A DNA stretch of 64,000 bases from Loktanella sp. GTDB taxonomy: Bacteria; Pseudomonadota; Alphaproteobacteria; Rhodobacterales; Rhodobacteraceae. The stretch covers positions 207,720-271,719 of the forward strand of contig JAFPBO010000008.1 of assembly GCA_017390475.1 (NCBI GenBank), in the 5' to 3' direction. The notes below the pieces were generated by a model. The model made no database searches and was not told the DNA's origin. It worked only from the letters and a program-made list of their open reading frames with translations. The position numbers and the translations under genes are program-made. This document shows, in pieces, positions 54,582 through 62,966 of the stretch (position 1 is its first letter; the number at the start of each line of letters is the position of its first letter).

Positions 54582-56078
54582 TTAACCCTTGGCGCGTTCT
54601 TCAAAGCTTTTCGCGATAAACGCGGGCGTGTCATCACCCATACCAACAACCTTTGCACCATTGTCACGGCGGTCATTATTGCGGTGCTGGCGCGGCTGCT
54701 CTTCACGCGGTTTTTGCGGCTCGCGCTGGGGGCGGGGGCTGCGCTGTTGTGGCTCTGGTTGGGCCTCGGCAACGGCCGGGGTGTCCACCACGGTTTCGAC
54801 CAATGCGGCGGCGACCTCTTCGGGGGCTGCTGTCTCTTTCGCCGGGTTGCGGCGGCTGCGGCTGCGTGTGCGCTTTGGCGGCGCGGATTCTTCAGTCGTG
54901 GCCGGCTCTTGTGCCACTGGCGCTGTTACACCCAATGGATTGTCGAGCCGGGGAATGGCGTTCTGCACCAGACGTTCGACATCTTCGAGGTTCTTTTCAT
55001 CCCGCCCGGCACAGATCATGATCGCGACACCGGACCGACCGGCACGACCGGTGCGGCCAATGCGGTGGACGTAATCCTCGGCATGGCTTGGCACGTCGAA
55101 ATTGAACACATGGGTCACGGCAGGGATATCGAGACCACGGGCGGCCACGTCAGAGGCGACAAGGAACCGCAGCTTGTTGTCGCGGAACGATTCCAGCGTG
55201 CGTGTCCGGTGGCTTTGGTCCAGATCACCGTGGATCGGGGCCGCGTCATAGCCGTATTTGTTCAGCGATTTGGCCACCACATCGACATCGGCCTTGCGGT
55301 TGCAAAAGATGATCGCGTTGGAACAGGCCTCGCCCTCGGCATTGATCAGCGCGCGCAGCAGGGCGCGTTTTTCAGCCGCCTCTTTCACCTTGGCGCTGGC
55401 TTTGAACATGACCACGCCTTGTTTGATATTCACGTTGGTCGTGGCGGCGCGCGCAACTTCGATCTTGGCGGGGTTCGACAGGAACGTATTGGTGATCCGT
55501 TCAATCTCGGGTGCCATTGTGGCGCTGAAAAACAGCGTCTGGCGGGTGAACGGCGTGCGTTTGAAGATTTCCTCGATATCGGGGATGAACCCCATGTCGA
55601 GCATGCGGTCAGCCTCATCCACCACCATGATCTTGACGTCAGTCAGGATCAGCTTGCCGCGTTCCAGATGGTCTAGCAGGCGACCGGGGGTCGCGATCAG
55701 CACATCGACGCCTTTGTCGATCAGCTTGTCCTGATCTTTGAAAGAGGTGCCGCCGATCAGCAAAGCCTTGGTCAGCTTCGTATATTTGGCATAGGCGTCG
55801 AAATTTTCCGCCACTTGGGCTGCCAGTTCCCGTGTCGGGGCCAGCACGAGTGAGCGCGGCATCCGCGCCCGCGCGCGACCACGGCCCAGCAGGGTGATCA
55901 TCGGCAGGGTAAAGGCGGCGGTCTTGCCAGTGCCGGTCTGGGCAATGCCCAGCACATCGCGCCCTTCGAGTGCGGGCACGATTGCGCCCATCTGGATAGG
56001 GGTCGGTGTGTCATAGCCGGTTTCGGCGACGGCCTTCAGAACCTTGGCGTCAAGGTTCAAATCAGAGAATTTGGTCAT
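54582..56078 (-). CDS. DEAD-box ATP-dependent RNA helicase
   Basis: RNA helicase of the RhlE/DeaD type, 498 residues. The Q-motif region (FSDLNLDAKVLKAVAETGYDTPTPIQ) leads into Walker A AQTGTGKT (46-53). APTRELA, TPGRLLD, DEAD, SAT, the late VASDVAARGLD and HRIGRTGRAGR follow. After about residue 375 comes a low-complexity tail rich in Pro, Glu, Arg and Gln (PKRTRSRSRRNPAKE... RPQREPQKPREEQPRQHRNND), probably an RNA-binding extension. ATG 56078 fits family alignment. A 48-base longer frame is not conserved. It may act with RNase J in RNA turnover, but that link is inferred only. Confidence 0.93.
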   Translation of the reverse strand: MTKFSDLNLDAKVLKAVAETGYDTPTPIQMGAIVPALEGRDVLGIAQTGTGKTAAFTLPMITLLGRGRARARMPRSLVLAPTRELAAQVAENFDAYAKYTKLTKALLIGGTSFKDQDKLIDKGVDVLIATPGRLLDHLERGKLILTDVKIMVVDEADRMLDMGFIPDIEEIFKRTPFTRQTLFFSATMAPEIERITNTFLSNPAKIEVARAATTNVNIKQGVVMFKASAKVKEAAEKRALLRALINAEGEACSNAIIFCNRKADVDVVAKSLNKYGYDAAPIHGDLDQSHRTRTLESFRDNKLRFLVASDVAARGLDIPAVTHVFNFDVPSHAEDYVHRIGRTGRAGRSGVAIMICAGRDEKNLEDVERLVQNAIPRLDNPLGVTAPVAQEPATTEESAPPKRTRSRSRRNPAKETAAPEEVAAALVETVVDTPAVAEAQPEPQQRSPRPQREPQKPREEQPRQHRNNDRRDNGAKVVGMGDDTPAFIAKSFEERAKG

Positions 56079-56208
56079 ATGCGTCCTGTTTTTGCGGATC
56101 GGTCCGCAAGTTGAATAAGGACGCAATGTTCCGGCGTCCCGGCGTCGTGGCCTGTAAAAGGCGCTGGACAGCGGGTAACGGAAAAGTGCCGCATCGTCAA
56201 GGTGCTGG

Positions 56209-56946
56209 TCAGTTCAGCGCCTTGCGGGCCGTGTTGCGCATCAGCGCCAGCCGCAGGAAAACGCTGCCATCGTCGCGGTTCAGCAGGTCCAGCAGATGCC
56301 GCGCCAACCGGCCTGCGGCAGGGGCATCCCCGGCATCGCGCCACAAGGGGGCCAGCAGATGCGCCTCCAGATCGCCTTGCAGGATCGAAAAATCCTGCAT
56401 TCCCATCGGCAGCGGTGCCTTGTTGCGGTCCCGGATGCGGAACGGTTTCTGCGGCGGGTTCCCGGAAAAGCTGCGTTCTGCCTCGTAGATCTTCATCAAT
56501 GAAAACACCATGTTCAGCGATTGACCAATGCGGCGGTCCGGTTCGGTCGCGCCGTGATCGGCAAAGGTGATCACCGCCGAGATCAGCCAGCGGGTCGGCA
56601 GATGCGCCAGCAGCCAATCCTGTTCCTCGGCCCACAGCCGCAGAAACAGCGCCGGGGCATGGTCGGGATAGCTGTGTTTGCGCAGATGCGACACCAGCAT
56701 GCCATGCAGCATCGCCAACTCGCTATGCCCGGCCAATTCGCCCAACAGCATATGCCGTTTTTTCTCCACCCGGGTCAGCCCGTCTGGCCGCGGCAGGATC
56801 TGCGGTGGCAAAATCTGCACTGCCAATGCTTTGAAATCCACATCCAGCGGCGGCAGATCCGCACCGGTCAGCCGCGCCCGCCGTTTCTGATAGGCGGGCA
56901 AAAGCGCGGCAATGCCGCCGGGGAAGGTCTGGTTGTCGTCGGTCAC
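56209..56946 (-). CDS. Conserved hypothetical protein (245 aa)
   Basis: I do not recognise a family. It is a cytosolic-looking, helix-rich protein of 245 residues with many His, Arg and Leu (EKKRHMLLGELAGHSELAMLHGMLVSHLRKHSYPDHAPALFLRLWAEEQDWLLAHLPTRWLISAVITF). A C-terminal ARHLLDLLNRDDGSVFLRLALMRNTARKAL segment follows. There is no signal peptide or membrane helix. It lies 56 bases downstream of prfC and 130 bases before the helicase on the same strand. Codon use matches the neighbours, which supports it as a real gene. Confidence 0.7.
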   Translation of the reverse strand: MTDDNQTFPGGIAALLPAYQKRRARLTGADLPPLDVDFKALAVQILPPQILPRPDGLTRVEKKRHMLLGELAGHSELAMLHGMLVSHLRKHSYPDHAPALFLRLWAEEQDWLLAHLPTRWLISAVITFADHGATEPDRRIGQSLNMVFSLMKIYEAERSFSGNPPQKPFRIRDRNKAPLPMGMQDFSILQGDLEAHLLAPLWRDAGDAPAAGRLARHLLDLLNRDDGSVFLRLALMRNTARKALN

Positions 56947-57002
56947 GCGCTATCCGTCCGTTTGTGACTAAGCCGACAGATTGGCGGCGCAGGGCCGGCA
57001 GG

Positions 57003-58598
57003 TCAAACCATCATTTCCTTTGTCGCGGTCAGGGTGATCCCCGGATAATCGCGGCCGACCCGGTCGATATCCCATTGCAGCCGGGTCAGAAACACCACAT
57101 CGCCGTCGTTATCCGTGGCGATATGCTGTTTATTGGCCGTCACAAAGGCATCGACCGCGGGCTTGTCCCCTGCGACCCAGCGGGCCGAGGTGAATTGTGA
57201 TCCTTCAAACCGCACCGGCAGGCCGTATTCCAGCTCGATCCGGCTGGCCAGCACCTCGAATTGCAGGGCACCGACGACGCCGACGATGAAACCGGACCCG
57301 AAACTGGGCTTGAACACTTTGGCAGCCCCTTCTTCGGCGAATTGCATCAGGGCTTTTTCCAGATGCTTGGCCTTCATCGGGTCGCCCGCGCGGCAGGATT
57401 GCAGCAATTCCGGCGCAAAAGACGGGATGCCGGTGACGCGGATCGCCTCGCCCTCGGTCAGCGTGTCGCCGATGCGCAACTGCCCGTGGTTAGGGATGCC
57501 GATGATATCGCCGGCCCAAGCCTCTTCCGCCAATTCGCGGTCGGCGGCAAGGAACAGGACGGGGTTGGAAATCGCCATGATCTTTTTGCTGCGCACATGG
57601 GTCAGTTTCATGCCGCGTTCAAAATGGCCCGAGGCGAGCCGGACAAAGGCCACCCGGTCGCGGTGTTTGGGGTCCATATTGGCCTGCACCTTGAACACGA
57701 AACCGGTGACGGCGGTTTCTTCGGGCGCGACATTGCGCGGCTGCGCGGATTGCACCTGCGGTTCCGGGCCATAGGTCGCCAGACCGTCCATCAATTCCTT
57801 GACGCCAAAGCTGTTCATCGCCGAGCCGAACCAGATCGGCGTCATCGACCCGTTCAGCACGCTTTCAGGGTCGAGTTTTGGCAGGAGTTCCTTGGCCATC
57901 TCGATCTCTTCACGGAATTTGGCGAGCAGATCGGCAGGCACATGTTCGGCCAGTTTGGGGTCGTCCAACCCGCTGATCTTGATGCTATCCGCGACCTTAT
58001 TGCGATCCGCGCGGTCCATAAGTTCCAGTCGGTCGCGCAGGATATCATAGCAGCCGATGAATTCGCGACCCACCCCGATTGGCCAACTGGCGGGGGTCAC
58101 GTCAATCGCCAGATTTTCCTGAATTTCATCAATGATATCGAACGTATCACGGCTTTCACGGTCCATCTTGTTGCAAAAGGTCAAGATCGGCAGGTCGCGT
58201 AGCCGGCAGACCTCGAACAATTTGCGGGTCTGGCTTTCGACGCCTTTGGCCCCGTCAATCACCATCACGGCGGCATCGACGGCAGTCAGCGTGCGATAGG
58301 TATCTTCGGAAAAATCCGAGTGACCCGGCGTGTCGACCAGATTGAACCGGTATTTGCCGAAATCGAACGACATGGCGGAAGCGGACACAGAAATGCCGCG
58401 ATCCTTTTCCATCTGCATGAAATCCGACCGCGTGCGCCGCGCCTCGCCCTTGGCCCGGACCTGTCCGGCCATCTGGATCGCGCCGCCATAAAGCAGGAAT
58501 TTTTCGGTCAGCGTCGTCTTGCCCGCATCCGGGTGCGAGATGATCGCAAAGGTGCGACGGCGGGCAATTTCAGCGGGGAGTTGCGGGCGATTTGTCAT
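57003..58598 (-). CDS. prfC: Peptide chain release factor 3
   Basis: Translational GTPase that removes RF1/RF2 from the ribosome after termination, 531 residues. G-motifs are SHPDAGKTTLTEK (G1, residues 21-33), DTPGHSDFSEDTYRTL (G3) and CNKMDRE (G4). The RF3-specific RTRSDFMQMEKDRGISVSASAM (switch I) and LQFEVLASRIELEYGLPVRFEGSQFTSARWV near the C-terminus distinguish it from EF-G. ATG 58598 gives MTNRPQLPAEIARRRTFAIISHPD, the family start. Twelve further in-frame codons upstream are not conserved. Confidence 0.97.
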   Translation of the reverse strand: MTNRPQLPAEIARRRTFAIISHPDAGKTTLTEKFLLYGGAIQMAGQVRAKGEARRTRSDFMQMEKDRGISVSASAMSFDFGKYRFNLVDTPGHSDFSEDTYRTLTAVDAAVMVIDGAKGVESQTRKLFEVCRLRDLPILTFCNKMDRESRDTFDIIDEIQENLAIDVTPASWPIGVGREFIGCYDILRDRLELMDRADRNKVADSIKISGLDDPKLAEHVPADLLAKFREEIEMAKELLPKLDPESVLNGSMTPIWFGSAMNSFGVKELMDGLATYGPEPQVQSAQPRNVAPEETAVTGFVFKVQANMDPKHRDRVAFVRLASGHFERGMKLTHVRSKKIMAISNPVLFLAADRELAEEAWAGDIIGIPNHGQLRIGDTLTEGEAIRVTGIPSFAPELLQSCRAGDPMKAKHLEKALMQFAEEGAAKVFKPSFGSGFIVGVVGALQFEVLASRIELEYGLPVRFEGSQFTSARWVAGDKPAVDAFVTANKQHIATDNDGDVVFLTRLQWDIDRVGRDYPGITLTATKEMMV

Positions 58599-58700
58599 GG
58601 CACCGGCTTTATGCGGTTCGCTGCAAAAGGGCAATGTGCGCGCGGCTGTTAAGGCGATATTTGCGATTGCGCGCTATCACCGGGGCGAAGGAGGTGCATG

Positions 58701-59387
58701 ATGGTCCGTGCAGGATGGATGATGCTGATCTGGCTTCCGCTGGTCGGTTGCGGCGGTGGCGGTGGCGCAGATGGCGGTGGTGGCGGGGCGTCCGGTGGTG
58801 ACGCGGGGGGTGGGCGCAACAGTGGTCGCCCGGTGTTTGTACTGCCGACACCCACGCCGCCGCCAGACCCCCGGCTGGCCCGGCTGGCTGGCTATGAGGC
58901 GCAGAAAACCCGGGTTCTGGGCGGTTCCGGCAGCGGATTTGCCGGGCTGTCGCCAACCACGGCTGATCTGCCGGTGCAGGGCAGCGCCGATTTCGCCGGT
59001 TTCGCCAGCCTGCGGGTCGAAGGTGGGCCGGTGCTGACCCTGTTCGGCGATGCAAGGCTCGACGTGGATTTCAGCAGCCAACAGATCAGCGGCACGGTGG
59101 ATAATCTGTTCGGCACCAGTCCGGCGGGTGGTGCGGCAGATTATGCCGGTGCATTGGCGATCAGCGGTGCGGCGGTGCAGCCGGAACTGTTGCTGGATTA
59201 TTCCGGCGCGCTGTCCGCTGCAGGTCGCCAACTGGACGTGACCGGCATGCTGGAGGCTGCGTTTCTGGGTGATCCGATCCAGGGCTTGTCCGGGATCGAT
59301 CTGGCTAGTCAGGTGATCCGCGACGGGCAGGCGCAGTTGGGTACGTTTCTGATCGTGATGGAACGCGACGGAAAACTGCCCCCTTAA
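58701..59387 (+). CDS. Gly-rich lipoprotein with TbpB-like beta-barrel
   Basis: A predicted lipoprotein, 228 residues. MVRAGWMMLIWLPLVGC ends in a lipobox (LVGC), then a Gly-rich run (about 17-42) acts as a flexible spacer. The C-terminal 150 residues show repeated strand patterns (SADFAGFASLRVEGGPVLTLFGDARLDVDFSSQQISGTVDNLFG) like transferrin-binding-protein-type barrels. The ligand is unknown. ATG 58701 lies 6 bases after GAAGGAGG. The ATG at 58698 is too close to it. It is followed within 35 bases by a related lipoprotein gene, suggesting an old duplication. Confidence 0.74.
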   Translation: MVRAGWMMLIWLPLVGCGGGGGADGGGGGASGGDAGGGRNSGRPVFVLPTPTPPPDPRLARLAGYEAQKTRVLGGSGSGFAGLSPTTADLPVQGSADFAGFASLRVEGGPVLTLFGDARLDVDFSSQQISGTVDNLFGTSPAGGAADYAGALAISGAAVQPELLLDYSGALSAAGRQLDVTGMLEAAFLGDPIQGLSGIDLASQVIRDGQAQLGTFLIVMERDGKLPP

Positions 59388-59420
59388 CCGGATGTTAACC
59401 ATTCCGTGCTAAGACGGGGC

Positions 59421-59996
59421 ATGATCCGTTTTCTTGCCTTGTTTTTCTGTCTTGCGGCCTGTGCGGGCGGGCCGGGCGCGGGATTGCCTGACGCGCAGCC
59501 TTTGGGGATGGATCAGCTGACTGCGCGGGTGACCGCCGCCGGGCGCAGCTATGCCGCAGCTTTGCCCGATACCGGGACTGCGCGCTATCACGGGCTGGCG
59601 CGGCTGAACCTGCCATCGGCGGCGGCGACGCAGCCCTATCAGGGCGATCTGGCATTGGTTGTCGCCTTTGGCGGTGCCGCTGACCCGCTGACCGGGACGA
59701 TCAGCGGTTTGCAGGGGCCGGGTGGCGCGCTGACGGGCGATCTGCAGATCAATGGCGGCACCTTGTTCGCCGATGCGCAGGCCGGGCGCGATTACCAGTT
59801 CAGCGCCAATCTGGCCGGGCAATTGGGGCAGGGTGGACAGACGCAGGATCTGACTGCGGCGCTATCAGGCGATTTTTACGGCACGACCGGCGATGGCATG
59901 GCTGGGGTGATCTACCGGGGTGTGATCCGGCAGGGGGACGAAGTGGATGTGTTTGACGGGGTTTTCGCCGCGGAACGGAATGGTTCAGGCGGTTGA
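59421..59996 (+). CDS. Lipoprotein with TbpB-like C-terminal domain
   Basis: A 191-residue predicted lipoprotein: MIRFLALFFCLAAC with LAAC lipobox. The mature part has YHGLARLNLPSA, DLALVVAFGGAADPLTGTISGL, and a C-terminal LSGDFYGTTGDGMAGVIYRG...VFDGVFAAER that matches the end of TbpB-like barrels (G-x-F-Y-G ... F-x-G-x-F). It lies directly after a related gene. Both could be surface ligand-binding proteins, but no transporter is adjacent. The 3' end overlaps the convergent Hint gene by 12 bases. Confidence 0.74.
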   Translation: MIRFLALFFCLAACAGGPGAGLPDAQPLGMDQLTARVTAAGRSYAAALPDTGTARYHGLARLNLPSAAATQPYQGDLALVVAFGGAADPLTGTISGLQGPGGALTGDLQINGGTLFADAQAGRDYQFSANLAGQLGQGGQTQDLTAALSGDFYGTTGDGMAGVIYRGVIRQGDEVDVFDGVFAAERNGSGG

Positions 59997-60947
59997 GGCG
60001 CGACGCAACAGATCGGCCGCGCGCTGCGGATCAATCAAGCCGCCGGTCACCTCATAGCGCAGATGCGGCTGCGGGCGGTGCAGCGATCCGGCCTGGCCGG
60101 ATGGCCATGCGGCGGCGGTGCGGGCGTCCAGCAGATGGGTTTCCGCTGCGATCCCTTCGGCATAGATGAACTGGTGCTCATCCAGAATGATCTGGAAATA
60201 ATCGACGAAGCCACCGCGGCGGCGTTGCACCGTGACATCATCGACCAGATGCCGCGCCTTGACCAACACCTGCGCGCGGCCCGCACCCAGCAGATCTTTG
60301 CGCTGATAGACAAAAATCCGGTGATCTGGGCGCAGCACCAGATCATGGGCATTATGCAATGTGCCTTGGGTGATCACGACCGGGGCAAAATCACCGGTGG
60401 CGCGCAGCGTCGCCTGGACGATCCGGCGCACCTTTTGTTTGCCCGCATCGCGGGTCAGGATCAGATCACCGGGGTCCAGCAATTCGACCTTTCGCTGCCG
60501 GCCATCGGCCATGGTGATATGGGTGCCACGCGCAAAGGATCCTGCCGACGCCTCGGCAAAGCGTTTTGTCGCGCTCTGCCGGGTCAGCCCGACCAGCCGG
60601 TAATGCTGGTCTGCGACAATATCGCCCAAGGCCAGCAGATAGATCGCCACGACGCCCCCAGCGCTTTCCTCGACCAGAACCAGCGCCTCTTCTGTGCTGC
60701 CATCTGCGGTCATCAGGGTCAGGCAGCAATCCAGATGGACGGTATTGCGCGCGCCGGATTCCCTTTGCAATCCGGCCTCTGTGATCACCAGATCCAGCGG
60801 CTGCGCCACGGCCTGTTCCGACAGCGCATAGATATCATCCATCACCAGCTCATCGGCAAAGCTGAGCGTCTCGCCGATCAACACGCCGTCAACCACGCGC
60901 ATATCCGTTGCAGAAAACACATCAATCGTCAGGCTTTGGCTGGTCAT
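59985..60947 (-). CDS. Hint-domain (Hedgehog/intein-like) protein lacking the N-terminal Cys
   Basis: A 320-residue protein. About 1-135 is an unassigned beta-rich N-terminal part. About 136-290 is a Hint_2-type domain: GSFARGTHITMADGRQRKVELLDPGDLILTRDAGKQKVRRIVQ and block LVLRPDHRIFVYQRK. Autoprocessing Hint domains start with Cys at the position that here is Ser137, so self-cleavage may be altered or lost, although Ser can act in some inteins. Similar proteins are common in Rhodobacterales and their function is unknown. ATG 60947 is preferred to 60962. It is divergent from the SDR gene, with a GC-rich hairpin between. Confidence 0.8.
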   Translation of the reverse strand: MTSQSLTIDVFSATDMRVVDGVLIGETLSFADELVMDDIYALSEQAVAQPLDLVITEAGLQRESGARNTVHLDCCLTLMTADGSTEEALVLVEESAGGVVAIYLLALGDIVADQHYRLVGLTRQSATKRFAEASAGSFARGTHITMADGRQRKVELLDPGDLILTRDAGKQKVRRIVQATLRATGDFAPVVITQGTLHNAHDLVLRPDHRIFVYQRKDLLGAGRAQVLVKARHLVDDVTVQRRRGGFVDYFQIILDEHQFIYAEGIAAETHLLDARTAAAWPSGQAGSLHRPQPHLRYEVTGGLIDPQRAADLLRRASTA

Positions 60948-61006
60948 GGTCCAGCAATACACGGCCAGCGTGCAACGGGTAAGTGTAAATTCAACGGCAC
61001 AGCCAG

Positions 61007-61028
61007 ATTGCCCCCGCGGGGGGGCAAT
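61007..61028. other. Strong GC hairpin in the divergent gap Hint gene / SDR gene
   Basis: ATTGCCCCC (61007-61015) pairs perfectly with GGGGGCAAT (61020-61028), 9 bp around GCGG, 34 bases before the SDR start codon. There is no T-run, so it is probably a leader hairpin or a protein-binding palindrome. Confidence 0.5.
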
Positions 61029-61061
61029 GCTAGGTCAGGGGCAAGAGTGAAAGGATATCCG

Positions 61062-61841
61062 ATGGATCTGGGAATTTCAGGAAAAACCGCGCTGGTCTGC
61101 GCATCATCCAAAGGGCTGGGGCGCGGCTGTGCCGAGGCTTTGGCGGCAGCGGGTGTCAATCTGGTGCTGAACGCGCGCGGGGCAGAGGCGTTGGAGGCGA
61201 CCGCCGCCGATATCCGTGCGCAGTTCGGGGTAGAGGTGACGACAGTGGCCGCCGATGTCGCGACCGAAGAAGGCCGCGCGCGGCTGCTGGAGGCTGCGGG
61301 CGCGGTCGATATTCTGGTTAATAACGCCGGTGGCCCGCCCCCCGGCACGTGGTCGGACTGGGACCGTGATGATTTCATCAAAGCGCTGGATGCCAATATG
61401 CTGGCCCCCATCGCGCTGATGAAGGCGCTGTTGCCCGGCATGATTGATCGGGGCTGGGGCCGGGTGGTCAATATCACCTCGGGGTCCGTCAAGGCACCGA
61501 TTGCGCAGCTGGGTCTGTCCAATGCCGCGCGCGCGGGGTTGACCGGCTATGTTGCGGGCACATCGCGGCAAGTGGCGCAGCATGGCGTGACGATCAACAA
61601 TATGTTGCCCGGTATCCATGCGACCGACCGCGCCATCAGCCTGGATACCGGCGTATCCAAGGCGCAGGGCATCGATATGGCCACCGCCAAGGCGCAGCGC
61701 GAGGCGACGATCCCCGCCCGCCGTTACGGCACGGCGGAAGAATTCGGCGCGATGTGCGCCTTTCTGTGCAGCCAGCATGCCGGATTCATCGTCGGGCAGA
61801 ATATCGTGCTGGATGGCGGCGCGATCAATGCCACGATCTGA
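61062..61841 (+). CDS. SDR-family oxidoreductase with altered active site
   Basis: A 259-residue Rossmann-fold dehydrogenase. Cofactor loop SSKGLGRG (15-22), NNAGG (87-91) and VVNITSGS (135-142, catalytic-position Ser) are present. The classical Y-x3-K is replaced: the helix reads LGLSNAARAGLTGY, placing Arg157 where Lys should be and no Tyr four residues before it. An SDR subgroup with an S-N-x2-R helix exists in many bacteria. Its reactions are mostly unknown. AAAGGAT lies 6 bases before the ATG, which fixes the start despite an open frame reaching back to 60063. Confidence 0.85.
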   Translation: MDLGISGKTALVCASSKGLGRGCAEALAAAGVNLVLNARGAEALEATAADIRAQFGVEVTTVAADVATEEGRARLLEAAGAVDILVNNAGGPPPGTWSDWDRDDFIKALDANMLAPIALMKALLPGMIDRGWGRVVNITSGSVKAPIAQLGLSNAARAGLTGYVAGTSRQVAQHGVTINNMLPGIHATDRAISLDTGVSKAQGIDMATAKAQREATIPARRYGTAEEFGAMCAFLCSQHAGFIVGQNIVLDGGAINATI

Positions 61842-61877
61842 GACGGCACTGCCCTTGTTTCGCCGGTGGATCAGCCG

Positions 61878-62951
61878 ATGACAACGCCCCGCCTTGCCGT
61901 CAGCCATCTGGTCAAGACCTATGCCGGACGCCGTGTTGTCGATGATGTCAGCCTGAACGTGATGCCCGGGCAGGTGACCTGCCTGCTGGGGCCATCGGGC
62001 TGCGGCAAATCAACGACCCTGCGGATCATCGCGGGCGTCGATATGCAGGATAGCGGGACGATCCATGTCGATGGCAATCTGATCTGCGACACGGTGGACC
62101 GGGTCCCGCCCGAAGGCCGGTCCATCGGATTGATGTTTCAGGATTTCGCGCTTTTCCCGCATCTGACGGTGGCCCAGAATGTGGGCTTTGGTCTGCGCGG
62201 GCGTCGCGATGATGGGCGGGTCACGGACCTGCTGACGAAGGTCGGCATGCTGCGTTATCTGCATGAATATCCGCATCAATTGTCAGGTGGTGAACAGCAA
62301 CGCGTCGCTCTTGCCCGCGCGCTTGCCCCCAAGCCCCGGATCATGCTGATGGACGAGCCGTTTTCGGGACTCGATGATCGCCTGCGCGACGATATCCGCG
62401 ACGAGACGCTGGAGATTCTGAAAAGCGAAGGCACCGCCGTCCTGCTGGTCACGCATGAGCCGCAAGAGGCGTTGCGGATGGCTGATGAAATCGCCCTGAT
62501 GCGCGATGGTCGGATCGTGCAGCGCGGGTCGCCCTATAACATCTACAATGCACCCAAAGATTTGAAAGCGGCTGGTTTCTTTAGCGATATCAATGTGATC
62601 AAGGGTAAAGTTCAGGGGGCGTTGACCGATACGCCCTTTGGTCAGTTTCTGGCCCCCGGTGTGCCGGACGGGACTGAGGTGGATATCGTGATCCGGCCGC
62701 AGCATCTGAAGATCGACTTCGACCGCGCCGGTCGCGGCCCGAACCCGACGCCACAAGACGGCACGGCCGCACGCGGCGTGGTGCAACGGGCGCGGTTTAT
62801 CGGGGCGTCCAGTCTGGTGGAATTCCGCATGGATTTCGACGGGTCGATCCTGCGCGCCTCGGTGCCGTCGGTGTTTTTGCCCAAGGTTGGCACTCCGCTG
62901 TGGATCATGATCCGGCGGGACAGGTGTTTTGTGTTTCCAAGGGGGGGGTAA
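61878..62951 (+). CDS. ABC transporter ATP-binding protein, Fe(3+)/sulfate/spermidine type
   Basis: ATPase of a CUT/FbpC-like importer, 357 residues. It has Walker A GPSGCGKST (38-46), the Q-loop FQDFALFPHLT, signature LSGGEQQRVALARAL, Walker B MLMDEP, D-loop SGLDD and H-loop VTHEPQEAL. The C-terminal OB-like TOBE region begins near residue 240 (INVIKGKVQG...DIVIRPQHLKID...ARFIGASSLVEF) and is typical of FbpC/PotA-type proteins. A GGTGGA box lies 7 bases before ATG 61878. No permease or binding-protein gene is adjacent, so its partners are elsewhere. Fe(III) is a guess from the FbpC-like pattern. Confidence 0.87.
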   Translation: MTTPRLAVSHLVKTYAGRRVVDDVSLNVMPGQVTCLLGPSGCGKSTTLRIIAGVDMQDSGTIHVDGNLICDTVDRVPPEGRSIGLMFQDFALFPHLTVAQNVGFGLRGRRDDGRVTDLLTKVGMLRYLHEYPHQLSGGEQQRVALARALAPKPRIMLMDEPFSGLDDRLRDDIRDETLEILKSEGTAVLLVTHEPQEALRMADEIALMRDGRIVQRGSPYNIYNAPKDLKAAGFFSDINVIKGKVQGALTDTPFGQFLAPGVPDGTEVDIVIRPQHLKIDFDRAGRGPNPTPQDGTAARGVVQRARFIGASSLVEFRMDFDGSILRASVPSVFLPKVGTPLWIMIRRDRCFVFPRGG

Positions 62952-62966
62952 AATGCGTGGCTGCCC

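Noticed and set aside
60063-61841. 592-codon plus-strand frame reading from the Hint gene into the SDR gene
   Set aside because: The first 330 codons are antisense to the Hint gene and have no family similarity. The SDR has its own ribosome-binding site and start at 61062.
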